A program made the position numbers and the translations under genes. DNA of 64,000 nt from Herbiconiux daphne (GTDB lineage: Bacteria; Actinomycetota; Actinomycetes; Actinomycetales; Microbacteriaceae), in NCBI RefSeq assembly GCF_024979295.1, contig NZ_JANLCJ010000008.1, forward strand, positions 1 through 64,000, given 5' to 3'. How positions within the stretch are numbered: the first letter of the stretch is position 1; each line of letters opens with the position of its first letter. Below are positions 1 to 9,174 of the stretch, in pieces. The notes beneath the pieces are model-generated. The model did no database searches and was not told the origin of the DNA. It was given only the letters and a program-made list of their open reading frames with translations.

Positions 1-297
1 GTCGTCGGTGAAGGTGAGCATGCCGCAGTCGGTGTGGTGGATGAGGATGATCTCTTTGGTGCCAAGCAGTCGTTGACTGATGGCAAGGGAGCGGATCTCG
101 TCTTCGGTGATCACGCCTCCTGCGTTGCGGATGACGTGCGTTTCGCCTTCGTTCAAGCCGAGGGCGCGGTAGACGTCGATGCGGGCGTCCATGCATGCCA
201 CGATGGCGATGTGCTTTGACGGTGGGAGGGGGAGTGGCCCGTCGAACTGGGCGGCGTAGGCGGCGTTGTTGGTGAGGAGTTCGTCGGTGACAGTCAT
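1..297 (-). CDS. beta-class carbonic anhydrase, 3' end cut by window edge
   Basis: Reversible hydration of CO2 to bicarbonate in the cytoplasm. Read from an ATG at 297, the 99 visible codons begin MTVTDELLTNNAAYAAQF and contain the zinc-site motifs of beta carbonic anhydrases: ACMDAR (Cys and the Asp-Arg dyad) near residue 35 and HHTDCGM (His, Cys) near residue 87. The small N-terminal region and motif spacing fit the short actinobacterial type (about 160-170 residues), so roughly the last 40% lies outside the window. The 237 bp between its start and the next gene hold no other gene that I can see. Confidence 0.88.
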   Translation of the reverse strand, partial: MTVTDELLTNNAAYAAQFDGPLPLPPSKHIAIVACMDARIDVYRALGLNEGETHVIRNAGGVITEDEIRSLAISQRLLGTKEIILIHHTDCGMLTFTDD

Positions 298-534
298 GAT
301 GGTCGTGCTTCCGTCGTGGCGCCGAAGGATTGGCGCTCAGTCGGGACGATACGCTCCGGCACAGCGTTTGGCGGGAGCAGGTCAAACAAAGACGGCCACC
401 AGCGATGCCACCAATCCAAAGTGGTGTCTGCAACCTAATTCCGCAGTTACAGCCCGTGGGCTTTGCGACCTGATGGGCTCTGATAGTGCTCCCGTGAGCT
501 GGTTCTCCATGATCGTTTGGTTCGGTAAATCCGA

Positions 535-978
535 TCAGGTGTCGTAGTAGCCGGCCAGGGGTCGTGCGCTCTCGTGTCCCAAGTAGGGGCCCTCGCTCAG
601 GAAGGCTTGTGCGGGCGGAGGCGTGCGCGCGGGTTTTGCGGCCGCTAGTTGGAGGTTGGATAGTGCGAAGACCACTCGAGGGATGGCGGCGCGGCCGATG
701 GCGTTGGCACACATCGGGCATGGTTCGCAGCTGGTAAACATTGTCACGTTGGCGAGCTGGTCTGGGGCGAGGTTTCGTGCTGCCCACCGGGCGAGTTTGA
801 GTTCGGGATGGGCGGTGATGTCGTTCTCGGAGATAGTCGTGTTGGTGTCCTCGGCGAGCACTGTGCCGTTAACGTCGGCGAGAAGCGATCCGAATGGTGG
901 ATTACCGGCGGTGCGGGCTGCAACGGCGAGGTCGAGGGCCCGGCGGAGCAGCCCGGTCTGGGTGGTGTCGAGGGTCAC
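535..978 (-). CDS. nucleoside/cytidine deaminase-family protein (guanine deaminase/TadA-like)
   Basis: Zinc-dependent deaminase of a purine/pyrimidine base or related amine, cytoplasmic. The 147-residue protein has the family's HPE (zinc His and proton-shuttling Glu, in ITAHPELKLARWA) and the second zinc motif PCPMCANAI (two Cys) about 30 residues later. Length matches single-domain nucleoside deaminases. Its ATG overlaps the stop of the upstream PhzF-like gene, so both are co-transcribed on the minus strand, divergent from the Lrp-type regulator at 1956. TadA is a poorer fit because a tRNA-editing enzyme is not expected beside a PhzF protein. Exact substrate unknown. Confidence 0.82.
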   Translation of the reverse strand: MTLDTTQTGLLRRALDLAVAARTAGNPPFGSLLADVNGTVLAEDTNTTISENDITAHPELKLARWAARNLAPDQLANVTMFTSCEPCPMCANAIGRAAIPRVVFALSNLQLAAAKPARTPPPAQAFLSEGPYLGHESARPLAGYYDT

Positions 979-1844
979 AGGTGCAGTGTCCCTTCTGCGA
1001 CGATGAGTCCTGACCCGGAGAGCTCGACCCGGTCGCCGTCGACGAGGACAGTGAGGATGCTGGGTCGGCCAAGTGAGTTGCCCTGAAGGATGCGCACCGG
1101 CTGGCCCTCCCCGGCATGACCGTCCCGGACGAGAACGGCGGTCAAGGGGCCGGCAGCCGTCCCGGTGGCGGGATCTTCCGCGATCCCGACCGTCGGGTTG
1201 AAGAACCGTGTGTAGGCATCAGCGCCATCCGCTCCGGGTTCGATGGAGTAGACGTAGCACCCCTCGGCGCCGCTGTCTGCCAACAGCTGCTTCAAGGCAG
1301 CCGACTCGGGAACGACTCGGTCGACAGCACCCCGGGACGACAGAGCCACCATCAGGTGCTCTGCCCCGGTGGACACGACCTCCGTGCTGAGGGCGCTATC
1401 CAGATCGGTGAGCGCGAGGCCGAGGGCCGTAGCCAACGGCTCACGTTCAAGGACTCGGCGGAGAAACCGCGGCGGCGATTGCTGCATCGTCACGGTTCCG
1501 GCATCGATTCGAACGGGGAGAAGATCCGAACCGATCTGCTGGATGAAAGCGGTGCGCTGTGGAGGCAGACGGCCGCTGCTGCTCAGCCAGATCCACGCCC
1601 CCATCGCGTTGTGTCCAGCCCCAAGCACCTCCGAGCCGTCTGGGGTGAAGGAACGCAGCCGGTAGTCCGCCGCGTCCGAGGTCGGTGTGACGAGGAACGT
1701 CGTCTCGGATTGATTGAACTCCCGGGCGATGGCGACCATCTGCTCGACGGTCAGACCGTCGGCGTCCGGTATCAAGGCGAGCGGATTTCCTGTCAGCGGG
1801 GACTGAGCGAAAACATCCACCCAGAAAAAACGTGTACTAGGCAT
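975..1844 (-). CDS. PhzF family isomerase/epimerase
   Basis: PhzF-fold protein (two pseudo-symmetric hotdog-like halves). Family members isomerise small carboxylated metabolites; PhzF itself acts on trans-2,3-dihydro-3-hydroxyanthranilate. The 289 residues begin MPSTRFFWVDVFAQSPLTGN, the family's characteristic F-x-V-D-V-F start followed by a G-N-P motif. A catalytic-type Glu is present in FNQSETTFL near residue 46, and the glycine-rich GHNAMGAWIWL and DPATGTAAGPL segments mark the two halves. Length is typical (260-300). It is the first gene of a two-gene operon with the deaminase (4-base overlap) and divergent from an Lrp regulator 111 bp away. No phenazine pathway is nearby, so the role is probably catabolic or detoxifying. 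Confidence 0.85.
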   Translation of the reverse strand: MPSTRFFWVDVFAQSPLTGNPLALIPDADGLTVEQMVAIAREFNQSETTFLVTPTSDAADYRLRSFTPDGSEVLGAGHNAMGAWIWLSSSGRLPPQRTAFIQQIGSDLLPVRIDAGTVTMQQSPPRFLRRVLEREPLATALGLALTDLDSALSTEVVSTGAEHLMVALSSRGAVDRVVPESAALKQLLADSGAEGCYVYSIEPGADGADAYTRFFNPTVGIAEDPATGTAAGPLTAVLVRDGHAGEGQPVRILQGNSLGRPSILTVLVDGDRVELSGSGLIVAEGTLHL

Positions 1845-1955
1845 CCGTCCTCACTTCGGTCTTCACACCACGCTAAGCGAGCCCCCGAACCATTCGAAGT
1901 GCATTTCGGCGGTATGACGCGCGTTCTGGCGTGCGATCTGCGACAGAATCGGCAG

Positions 1956-2420
1956 ATGACTGATCAGATAGCCGTCGACGCCACGGACGTCGCCCTCATC
2001 ACAGCGCTGCAGGCAGATGCTCGGACACCTCTCACCGAGCTTGCGCGGATCGTTCACTTGGGAACATCCGCCACTCGCAGCCGTGTGCTCCGGCTGGAAG
2101 AACGCTCCGTCATTACCGGCTACACCGCGACCGTGCCGCCCGCCGCGGCCGGCTTCGCACTGCATGCCGTAGTACGAATGAAAGTCCACGGATCACTCTT
2201 TGACCAAGTCAACGACGTCATCAAAGAAGAACCCCAAGTCGTCCGCTGCCTCCGCATCACCGGCGAGTCCTGTTACAGCATCGAGGTCCTCGCCACCGAC
2301 ATGAGCGACCTGGAACGCATCACCTCCAGGTTTGCTCGAATTGGATCAATCACAACAGACCTCGTTTACGGAGTCGTCACCGACCGACCAACCCCCTTTG
2401 CTCCGCGAGAGCAGATTTGA
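1956..2420 (+). CDS. Lrp/AsnC family transcriptional regulator
   Basis: Feast/famine-type DNA-binding regulator. Read from the ATG at 1956 it has 154 residues: an N-terminal winged helix-turn-helix (DATDVALITALQADARTPLTELARIVHLGTSATRSRVLRLEERSVITGY region, residues 6-55) and a C-terminal RAM/AsnC ligand-binding beta-alpha-beta domain. An in-frame ATG at 1914 would add 14 residues. I prefer 1956 because the HTH then begins at the usual distance from the start. It is divergent from the PhzF/deaminase pair with a 111-bp shared intergenic region, so local control of that pair is the simplest inference. The next gene's open frame overlaps its end. Confidence 0.88.
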   Translation: MTDQIAVDATDVALITALQADARTPLTELARIVHLGTSATRSRVLRLEERSVITGYTATVPPAAAGFALHAVVRMKVHGSLFDQVNDVIKEEPQVVRCLRITGESCYSIEVLATDMSDLERITSRFARIGSITTDLVYGVVTDRPTPFAPREQI

Positions 2421-2529
2421 GGCAACTCAGCCTTCTGGCCGGGCCTGTTTGCGGATTGTGACGCCGGAAGGGCTTAAGGGTGACTCCCGCCTGATAGCAA
2501 GGACTTCGGCAGATACCCGGTGTGCGCTT

Positions 2530-3648
2530 ATGCCCGCATTGTTCCGAATGGAGACGGCCTTGACCAACGAGCGGGTGACGGTGATTGGCGCAACCGATCC
2601 GGTACCGGGGTCTGAGGTGTATGAGGGCGACACCGCGCTCGTGCTCGACCGGTCGTTTGTCGTTGGAAGCGCGAGGACGCAGGATGCTGCGGGCTTCGAC
2701 AAGACTTTGATAGCGGTGGGGGTTTCGTCGCCTGACTCAACCGTGTTGTCCGCGCTCGTGCTTTCAGAGACTGAGCGGCTTGGCGTGTTGGCTGCATTTC
2801 GGCCCAACCGGGAGCCTCCCACTAGCGCTGCCAGGCGCTTTGCCACCTTGGACGCGCTCTGGCCGGGCGGGCGAGTGGCCGTGAATGTTGTTAGTGGCGC
2901 TTCGGATGCGGATGCTCGTCGAGAGGGTGACGACCTAACTAAGAGGGGCCGGTATGACCGAGCCGCGGAGTTCTTGCAGGTTTTTCGCAAGGCGCTCACC
3001 AGTAGTGAGCCTTTCGATTTCTCAGGCGGGCATTACCAGGTCGAACAGGGAGTCAGCGATATCACCACGAAGCCGGCGAGTCCGGTCGAGATCTATTTCG
3101 GTGGGCACTCTCCGAAAGCGATCGACGTTGGAAGTCGTTTCGCCGACGTGCACGCTTCCTGGGGCACACCGTTATCGTCGTTCGCACCCCGGGTCGCGGA
3201 GATTCGTAGGCAGGCCGCTGAGGCGGGACGTTCGGTGCGGATATCTGCGTCGTTTCGCCCGATCATCGGCCGAACTGAAGTTGAGGCGTGGGCGACCGCT
3301 GAGAGGTACCTCGAAACGGCTCGTCGACGCCTGGGCAGCGCTCAGCGCGCGGTGTCAGCGGCCTCCATTGCCGGCCACGAGGATCTCTGGCGCGCTGCTG
3401 CAGAACGGACGGTACATGACGAAAGACTTTGGCTCGGTATCACTCAACTGGCGGGCGCCAAATATGACACCGCAGCGCCGGTAGGTACCGCAGAGCAAGT
3501 AGCCGACCTCCTGAGACGCTACGTCGAAATAGGGGTCACTGACTTCATAATCCGAGGATTCGGTGATCCTCTAAAGGAATTCGCCGAGTGGGGAAGGGAA
3601 CTCATTCCCCGACTACATGACTTGCGCATGCCGAAAACGCGCATCTGA
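2530..3648 (+). CDS. LLM class flavin-dependent monooxygenase (SsuD-like)
   Basis: Reduced-flavin-dependent monooxygenase of the bacterial luciferase-like (TIM barrel) family, closest in layout to alkanesulfonate monooxygenase SsuD. Family landmarks are visible: first strand RVTVIGATD, AAFRPNREPPTSAARRFATLDALWPGGRVAVNVVSG corresponding to the SsuD FMN-binding strand, ERYEAS-like KRGRYDRAAEFLQVF, and VEIYFGGHSPKAIDVG. The open frame extends upstream to 2332 over the end of the Lrp gene, but the barrel begins near residue 8 of this start. ATG 2548 is an equally possible start and no clear ribosome site decides it. Likely desulfonates or oxidatively opens an imported compound together with the operon downstream. 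Confidence 0.75.
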   Translation: MPALFRMETALTNERVTVIGATDPVPGSEVYEGDTALVLDRSFVVGSARTQDAAGFDKTLIAVGVSSPDSTVLSALVLSETERLGVLAAFRPNREPPTSAARRFATLDALWPGGRVAVNVVSGASDADARREGDDLTKRGRYDRAAEFLQVFRKALTSSEPFDFSGGHYQVEQGVSDITTKPASPVEIYFGGHSPKAIDVGSRFADVHASWGTPLSSFAPRVAEIRRQAAEAGRSVRISASFRPIIGRTEVEAWATAERYLETARRRLGSAQRAVSAASIAGHEDLWRAAAERTVHDERLWLGITQLAGAKYDTAAPVGTAEQVADLLRRYVEIGVTDFIIRGFGDPLKEFAEWGRELIPRLHDLRMPKTRI

Positions 3649-3759
3649 ACTCCGACAACCGTCGACGAAATAGAGCGGAACAAGCTCGGATCGTCCCCGT
3701 CTCAGGGCTCATTCTCGCTTTATGACAGGGTGTGTCGACCGAGATGCGAGCAGTGCTGC

Positions 3760-3774
3760 ATTGTCATCGACAAT
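3760..3774. promoter_or_regulatory. candidate operator before the ABC transporter operon
   Basis: Perfect inverted repeat ATTGTC-ATC-GACAAT, 6-bp arms, ending 30 bp before the ATG of the substrate-binding protein. Position and symmetry suit a repressor site. No regulator gene lies directly beside it, apart from the Lrp gene about 1.3 kb upstream. Confidence 0.35.
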
Positions 3775-3804
3775 AGCTGGCGACCCCACTCGGAAGGACC
3801 CCCC

Positions 3805-5391
3805 ATGAACACGCCACGTGTGCCACTCGGCCGGATTGTCAGTGCCGTCACCGGCCTCGCCTTACTGGCCACGGTCGCGGGCTGCACGAGCACAGCCGCG
3901 GGTGGGGACTCCACCGCGGCCGCCGAGGGTGGAACCATTATCGGCGGTATCACCAGGCCAGCGAACGGAGCCGATCCGCTGACCGAATTCACCCAGAGCA
4001 GTGCCTACCTCACGAATCCGGTGCTCTCGGACCTGATTGACATCGACGCCGACGGCACACTTATTCCGGATGCGGCCACGGACTGGTCTTCGTCGGACGA
4101 CGCGAGCGTCTGGACCATTCACCTGCGCGAGCAGAAATACCTCGACGGAACGCCGTTCGACGCGGCCCTCGTGGTCGAGATCCTCGATAAGGCTCTCGAC
4201 CCGGTCGCCCCCGCCGCGGGCGTCTCGGGACTTCGCGGACTGCTGTCGCCTGGCGGGACAACCGCTATCGATGACCAGACCGTGCAGTTCACCCTCGACA
4301 CTCCCTACAGCAACTTCGCCTACTCGCTGGCGGGCATTGAGCTCAACTGGCTCCCCGACTCGATTCAGCCCGGAGATTACGTCGATGGCAAAGCGGGCGG
4401 AACGGGCCAGTTTCTGCTGACGTCATACTCACCGGACAGCGGAGTGGTGTTCACGAAGAACTCCGACTACTGGGACGCGGAGGACATTCACGTCGACGAG
4501 CTCGATCTGCGGTTCTACGACGACGACCAAGCCATTGCCCTGGCCCTCCAGGCCGGTGAGATCGACTTCGCTCCCAATCTGTCAGCTGCTTCGGTGCCGG
4601 CTCTGAAGGGCAACGACGCGATCACCGTGCTCTCCACCCCCTCGAGCGCGCACAATGCGATCCGCTTCAACGTCGACTCGGCCCCCTTCGACGACGTCCG
4701 AGTGCGGCAGGCGTTCGCTGACGCAATCGACCGTCAGGCTCTTGTCGACACGCTTTTCGATGGTGACGCGGATGTGGCGAACGACAACGCATGGGCACCC
4801 GTCTTCCCCGAGGCTGAGGCTGTGACCGCGGCGGTGCCCCAGCGTGAGCACGACGTTCAGGCCGCGAAGGACCTGTTGGCCGAGGCGGGCCACGCCGACG
4901 GCCTTGACGTGACCCTCACCATCCCCGACACCGCCGCCGTCACCGCACTGGCCCAGCTTGTGCAGTCGCAGCTGAAAGAGGCAGGCGTGAACGTCACAAT
5001 CGACTCCCTTCCAGAGGGTGACTACTACGGCAGCCTTGACGAAGTAAACGCACCGTGGCTCTCCGCCGCATTTGCGATCACACCCTGGGCCACCCGCACC
5101 GACCCCAGCGCCCTGCTGCGCTCGGCCTACGTGAGTGACGCTGCTTTCAACGAATCCCACTACGCCAACCCTGAACTCGACCAGCTGGTCGCTCAGTACG
5201 ACGCCGAAGGAGACGAGGCGGCCCGGTCCGATCTTTCCGTGCAGATCGCCACGATCGAAAGCACTGATGTTCCGGCAATCATCGCCTACTTCTCGCCGGG
5301 CTACCGAGCCGTATCGACCGACGTCACCGGGTTCCCGGCCGGACCCGTCGCCTCCACCCTCAACCTTGCAGGGGTGCGGATCGCGGGATGA
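3805..5391 (+). CDS. ABC transporter substrate-binding lipoprotein, family 5 (peptide/nickel/opine class)
   Basis: Extracytoplasmic ligand-binding component anchored as a lipoprotein. The 528-residue protein has a basic n-region (MNTPRVPLGR), a hydrophobic core and a lipobox TVAGC, so the mature protein starts at the Cys near residue 25. The rest shows the SBP_bac_5 pattern (LSDLIDIDADGTLIPDAATDW, WTIHLREQKYLDGTPFDAALV, SAHNAIRFNVDSAPFDDVRVRQAFADAIDR). ATG 3805 is chosen because GGAAGGA lies 6-7 bp upstream and it gives a proper signal. It heads an operon with 4-bp overlaps into two permeases and a double ATPase. Ligand unknown; downstream oxygenases suggest an organosulfur or N-containing organic compound rather than peptides. 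Confidence 0.92.
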   Translation: MNTPRVPLGRIVSAVTGLALLATVAGCTSTAAGGDSTAAAEGGTIIGGITRPANGADPLTEFTQSSAYLTNPVLSDLIDIDADGTLIPDAATDWSSSDDASVWTIHLREQKYLDGTPFDAALVVEILDKALDPVAPAAGVSGLRGLLSPGGTTAIDDQTVQFTLDTPYSNFAYSLAGIELNWLPDSIQPGDYVDGKAGGTGQFLLTSYSPDSGVVFTKNSDYWDAEDIHVDELDLRFYDDDQAIALALQAGEIDFAPNLSAASVPALKGNDAITVLSTPSSAHNAIRFNVDSAPFDDVRVRQAFADAIDRQALVDTLFDGDADVANDNAWAPVFPEAEAVTAAVPQREHDVQAAKDLLAEAGHADGLDVTLTIPDTAAVTALAQLVQSQLKEAGVNVTIDSLPEGDYYGSLDEVNAPWLSAAFAITPWATRTDPSALLRSAYVSDAAFNESHYANPELDQLVAQYDAEGDEAARSDLSVQIATIESTDVPAIIAYFSPGYRAVSTDVTGFPAGPVASTLNLAGVRIAG

Positions 5392-6413
5392 CCCCCACCA
5401 CGATCACCTACCAGTCGCGGGGGAGTGCCCGGGTCACCACCGCACTCTCCCGCGCCAGGGCGCCCTTCGGCTACCTCGCGACTCGGGCGGTCATGGCCGC
5501 GGGGGCGCTCGTGGTCGTGTCGATACTCGTCTTCGGCCTGGTCAGCCTTCTGCCGGGCGATATCCTCGTATCCCGGTTGGGGTCGCAGGCCCTGCCTGAG
5601 CAGTACCAGGCGCTGGCTGCGCAGCTCGGTCTCGACCGGCCGCTCTGGCAGCAGTACCTCGACTGGGTCGGCGGCTTCGTGCGCGGCGACTGGGGAGTGT
5701 CGTGGATGCGCGACGAGCCGGTCAGTGGCCTAGTGATCGGCCGACTGGTGAACTCGCTGATGCTCGGCACGGTCGTTCTCGTCATGCTGATCCCACTCTC
5801 GTTCGGACTCGGCATCATCTCCGGACTCCGGCCCGGTGGGGTCATCGATCGTGTGGTGTCGGTGCTCGGTTCCGCCCTACTGGTGGTGCCCGAGTTCGTG
5901 ACCGGCGTACTGCTGCTGATGCTCTTCAGCGTTCAGCTGAAATGGTTCCCCGTCTCATCGGCACCGCCGGCCGACGGGGACTTCTTCGCCACAGTTCGGG
6001 TCCTCATCTTGCCCGCGATTCCGGTGGTACTCGCCTCCTTCGGGTACCTTGCGCGGCTGATCCGTGCGGGAACTCTTGAGGTGGCCGACGCCGCCTACGT
6101 GCGCACAGCCACCCTGAAGGGCCTTTCTCGCTCTCGCGTGATCGGGGCGCACATTGTTCGCAACGCCGTGCCGTCGAGCGTGTCGGTGACTCTCCTGCAT
6201 GTCGGCACCATCCTCGGGGGCCTGGTGATTGTGGAGCAGCTGTTCTCCTACTCGGGCCTCGGCAAACTCATCGTCGACTCGACGGTCTCGCATGACACCC
6301 CCGTGCTGCTGGCCGCAGCGATGGTGGCCGGAGCGCTCACGCTCGCGGCGATCATCCTGGGCGACATCATGCTGCTCGTGCTCGACCCGCGTGCCCGAGC
6401 GGGTGCCCGATGA
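5388..6413 (+). CDS. ABC transporter permease (DppB/OppB type)
   Basis: Inner-membrane permease of the BPD_transp_1 family. The 341-residue protein has one N-terminal helix, the extracytoplasmic loop typical of DppB proteins (LGLDRPLWQQYLDWVGGFVRGDWGVSW), and five further helices. The EAA-type cytoplasmic loop that contacts the ATPase is DAAYVRTATLKGLSRSRVIGAHIVRNA. Overlaps the binding-protein stop by 4 bp (ATGA) and the next permease by 4 bp, implying translational coupling and a heterodimeric channel. Confidence 0.93.
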   Translation: MTPTTITYQSRGSARVTTALSRARAPFGYLATRAVMAAGALVVVSILVFGLVSLLPGDILVSRLGSQALPEQYQALAAQLGLDRPLWQQYLDWVGGFVRGDWGVSWMRDEPVSGLVIGRLVNSLMLGTVVLVMLIPLSFGLGIISGLRPGGVIDRVVSVLGSALLVVPEFVTGVLLLMLFSVQLKWFPVSSAPPADGDFFATVRVLILPAIPVVLASFGYLARLIRAGTLEVADAAYVRTATLKGLSRSRVIGAHIVRNAVPSSVSVTLLHVGTILGGLVIVEQLFSYSGLGKLIVDSTVSHDTPVLLAAAMVAGALTLAAIILGDIMLLVLDPRARAGAR

Positions 6414-7300
6414 GCCTCGCGCGCGACATAGCTGCCGACGGCCTTCTGCCGGTCGTCCCCGAGCCGGCCGCCCGCACGCCTAGAGCAGGGAGTGGGAGGC
6501 GGTCTCCGTCGTGGCAGCTCTGGATCGGCGCGGCTCTGATGACGGTGTGGCTGCTCTCAGCCGTGTTGTGGCCGCTTGTGGTGCCTTTCGACCCTGATGC
6601 GACCAACGTCGGGCCCGCAGTCGCGGGGCCGGGCGACGGACACCTACTCGGAACCGATGATCTGGGACGTGACGTGTTCTCGCGCGTTCTGGCTGGGGCA
6701 ACCACCGTGTTCCTGGTTGCCCCCGCGGCGACGCTTCTGCAGCTCGTGGTCGGGCTGGCGATCGGCATGAGCGCCGGCTACTTCGGCGGGCGGGCCGACT
6801 CAGTGCTGATGCGGTCGATGGACGTCGTGATCGTGCTGCCCACTCTCATCCTGTTGGTCATCGTCGTGCGAGTCCTTGGTGTCTCGACACCGACCCTCAT
6901 CGTGGTCATAGGCCTTGCGGGGGTGCCTACCTTCGCCCGGCAAGCGCGCAACCTCACCTTCCGGCTACGCAACCGCTCGTTCGTGACCGCGGCCCGGATG
7001 CGCGGCGAGAACGCCGCGGCCGTCATCGTCGGCGAGCTCCTCCCGAACCTGCTCCCCGTGATCGCGGTCGAGGCCGTGGTGCGCTTCGGTTGGAACACCC
7101 TGGCGAGCACCTCGTTGGCCTTCCTCGGGCTTTCGTGGCAGCCGCCTTCCTCGGACTGGGGGCTCACCATCAACACGGAACGCATCTACCTGCAGGTGCA
7201 ACCGTTCACGGTCCTCGGCCCGGCGCTTGCCCTCGCGAGCCTCGTTGTAGGCGCTGGCCTCGTGGGCGACGCGTTGGCGAAGAAGTGGCGGTCCCGATGA
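6410..7300 (+). CDS. ABC transporter permease (DppC/OppC type)
   Basis: Second channel subunit, 296 residues. The N-terminal region carries the OppC_N-like first helix (WQLWIGAALMTVWLLSAVLWPLV), then HLLGTDDLGRDVFSRVLAGA, the signature opening of DppC permeases. The EAA loop is FVTAARMRGENAAAVIVGELLPNLLP and SFLGLSWQPPSSDWGL is the usual C-terminal motif. Coupled by 4-bp overlaps to the permease before and the ATPase after it. Confidence 0.93.
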   Translation: MSLARDIAADGLLPVVPEPAARTPRAGSGRRSPSWQLWIGAALMTVWLLSAVLWPLVVPFDPDATNVGPAVAGPGDGHLLGTDDLGRDVFSRVLAGATTVFLVAPAATLLQLVVGLAIGMSAGYFGGRADSVLMRSMDVVIVLPTLILLVIVVRVLGVSTPTLIVVIGLAGVPTFARQARNLTFRLRNRSFVTAARMRGENAAAVIVGELLPNLLPVIAVEAVVRFGWNTLASTSLAFLGLSWQPPSSDWGLTINTERIYLQVQPFTVLGPALALASLVVGAGLVGDALAKKWRSR

Positions 7301-9174
7301 GTAACTTCGCTCTCGAATTGACCTCGCTGTCGATCGACTTTGGGGATCGCCGCATCATCCGTGGGCTCGACCTCGAACTGGGCACAGGCGAGGCGTTCGG
7401 CATCGTCGGTGAGTCGGGCAGCGGCAAGTCCACCGTGGTCTCGGCCGTCGTACACGCCCTACCTGTGTCGGGACGACTGGTCGGAGGCACGGTGCGAGTG
7501 GCCGGCCGGCCAGTGGCGGAGCTCGACGACTCGGATCTTCGGCGACTCCGCGCACGCCACGTCGCAGTAGTTGCCCAAGACCCGGCGGCATCCCTCAACC
7601 CCAGCATGATTATCCGCTCCCAGTTGCTCGAGGTCTTCCGGGGGAGGGCCGATGTCACACCTGACGAGGCTGCGCGCCGAGTGGCCGCAATGCTCGAGCG
7701 ACTACGGCTGCCCTCCGACTCCGAGTTCGGTCGGCGCTACCCACACGAACTCTCCGGTGGCCAGCAACAGAGAGTGCTTCTCGCGATGGCACTGGTGCGC
7801 GAACCGGAGCTCCTCATCCTCGACGAAGCAACCACCGGGCTCGACGCCCTGGTCGAACGCGACGTCATCGGGCTGGTCAACGAGCTGCGGCGCGAACGCG
7901 GTTTTGCCCTGCTTGTCGTCAGCCACGACTTCGGCGTCGTGCGGGCGCTCACCGAACGCATCGGCGTCCTTCGCGACGGATCCTTCGTGGAGGTCGGGCC
8001 CACCGAGAGGGTACTGGTAAAGCCCAGCCACCCCTACACGGCACAACTGCTTGCCTGCGCACCCACGCTCACGCACCATCGGCGGCACAACCCACTACGG
8101 CCCATCGACGATCCGGGCATCTCGGGCGGAACCACTGAGCCTTCCGCGACGCCCGCACCCAACCCGCCTAGAACACCAGCAGCGTCACCGCTTGTCACCG
8201 TTTCGGGCGGGGGCAAAGCGTATCGCGGACGCCCCGTTCTTCACGACGTGCAGCTCGAGATACGAGTCGGCGAAACACTCGGTCTGGTGGGGGAATCGGG
8301 AAGCGGCAAGTCGACCCTCGCCGGCCTGATCGCGGGCATCACCCCCGCTGATACGGGGAAACTCACCCTACACGGGACACCAGTCCGCTGGCCGCTGCGC
8401 CAGCGTTCGGCGGCCACTATACGGTCAGTGCAGATGGTGTTCCAGAACCCTGACTCGACCCTCAACCCCAGCCACCGCATCCGCCGCATCCTCACCCGCG
8501 CCATCCGCCAGCTGCGCTCGACAACCACCCCGGAACGCGCCCTCGCCGAGGTCGGACTCGACACCGGCGTGCTCGAGGACTACCCCGTTCGCCTCTCGGG
8601 CGGCCAGAAGCAGCGGGTGGCGATCGCCCGAGCGCTGGTCAGCGAACCCTCCCTGCTCATCTGCGACGAAGCAGTGTCTGCCCTCGATGTCTCGGTGCAG
8701 GCCGGCGTCCTCGCCCTGCTGGACCGCATTCAGTCCACCAGGGCCATGTCGGTGCTGTTCATCTCGCACGACCTGCGAGTCGTGAACTACATCAGCGACC
8801 GGATCGCGGTGATGTTCGCCGGCCGGCTCGTGGAATGCGGGCCAGCGGCCGACCTCATCGCCAGGCCACTGCATCCCTACACTCGCGCCCTCCTAGAGGC
8901 AGCCTCCGTGATCGACACCATCAACGGCCCGCCGGCCCTCCCACCGGGGCGGGAGCCCTGGCGGGAACGCCACGCCAGCGGCGAAGGTGACTGGGTCGAG
9001 GAAGCCCCCGACCACTGGGTACTGCGGTACGCCGAATCACGCACCGACCCTGACGGCCGCGGCGACCGCCACCGCGCCGCAGACACTGCGGAACCCGATG
9101 CGGTCCGCCCCGACTCATCCCCGCACCCATCTCAGCCGCCTGCCGAGGCGCTCAGCGAGAGGACCCGATCGTGA
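7297..9174 (+). CDS. ABC transporter ATP-binding protein, two fused ATPase domains (DppD-DppF type)
   Basis: Powers the importer. The 625 residues carry two complete nucleotide-binding domains. Domain 1 has Walker A GESGSGKST (about residue 37), signature LSGGQQQRV and Walker B LLILDEATTGLD. Domain 2 starts after a proline-rich linker (about residues 270-290), with Walker A GESGSGKST, LSGGQKQRVAIAR and LLICDEAVSALDVS. Such fusions replace the separate DppD and DppF genes. The start at 7297 overlaps the permease stop; the open frame extends further upstream but over the permease. The C-terminal ~90 residues are polar, proline-rich and look unstructured. The next gene begins with a GTG overlapping its stop. 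Confidence 0.93.
   Translation: MSNFALELTSLSIDFGDRRIIRGLDLELGTGEAFGIVGESGSGKSTVVSAVVHALPVSGRLVGGTVRVAGRPVAELDDSDLRRLRARHVAVVAQDPAASLNPSMIIRSQLLEVFRGRADVTPDEAARRVAAMLERLRLPSDSEFGRRYPHELSGGQQQRVLLAMALVREPELLILDEATTGLDALVERDVIGLVNELRRERGFALLVVSHDFGVVRALTERIGVLRDGSFVEVGPTERVLVKPSHPYTAQLLACAPTLTHHRRHNPLRPIDDPGISGGTTEPSATPAPNPPRTPAASPLVTVSGGGKAYRGRPVLHDVQLEIRVGETLGLVGESGSGKSTLAGLIAGITPADTGKLTLHGTPVRWPLRQRSAATIRSVQMVFQNPDSTLNPSHRIRRILTRAIRQLRSTTTPERALAEVGLDTGVLEDYPVRLSGGQKQRVAIARALVSEPSLLICDEAVSALDVSVQAGVLALLDRIQSTRAMSVLFISHDLRVVNYISDRIAVMFAGRLVECGPAADLIARPLHPYTRALLEAASVIDTINGPPALPPGREPWRERHASGEGDWVEEAPDHWVLRYAESRTDPDGRGDRHRAADTAEPDAVRPDSSPHPSQPPAEALSERTRS

Noticed and set aside
1116..1955. 434-codon plus-strand frame running from 1116 into the Lrp gene
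   Set aside because: The first 280 codons are antisense to the well-supported PhzF gene and have no family; only the part from 1956 is a regulator.
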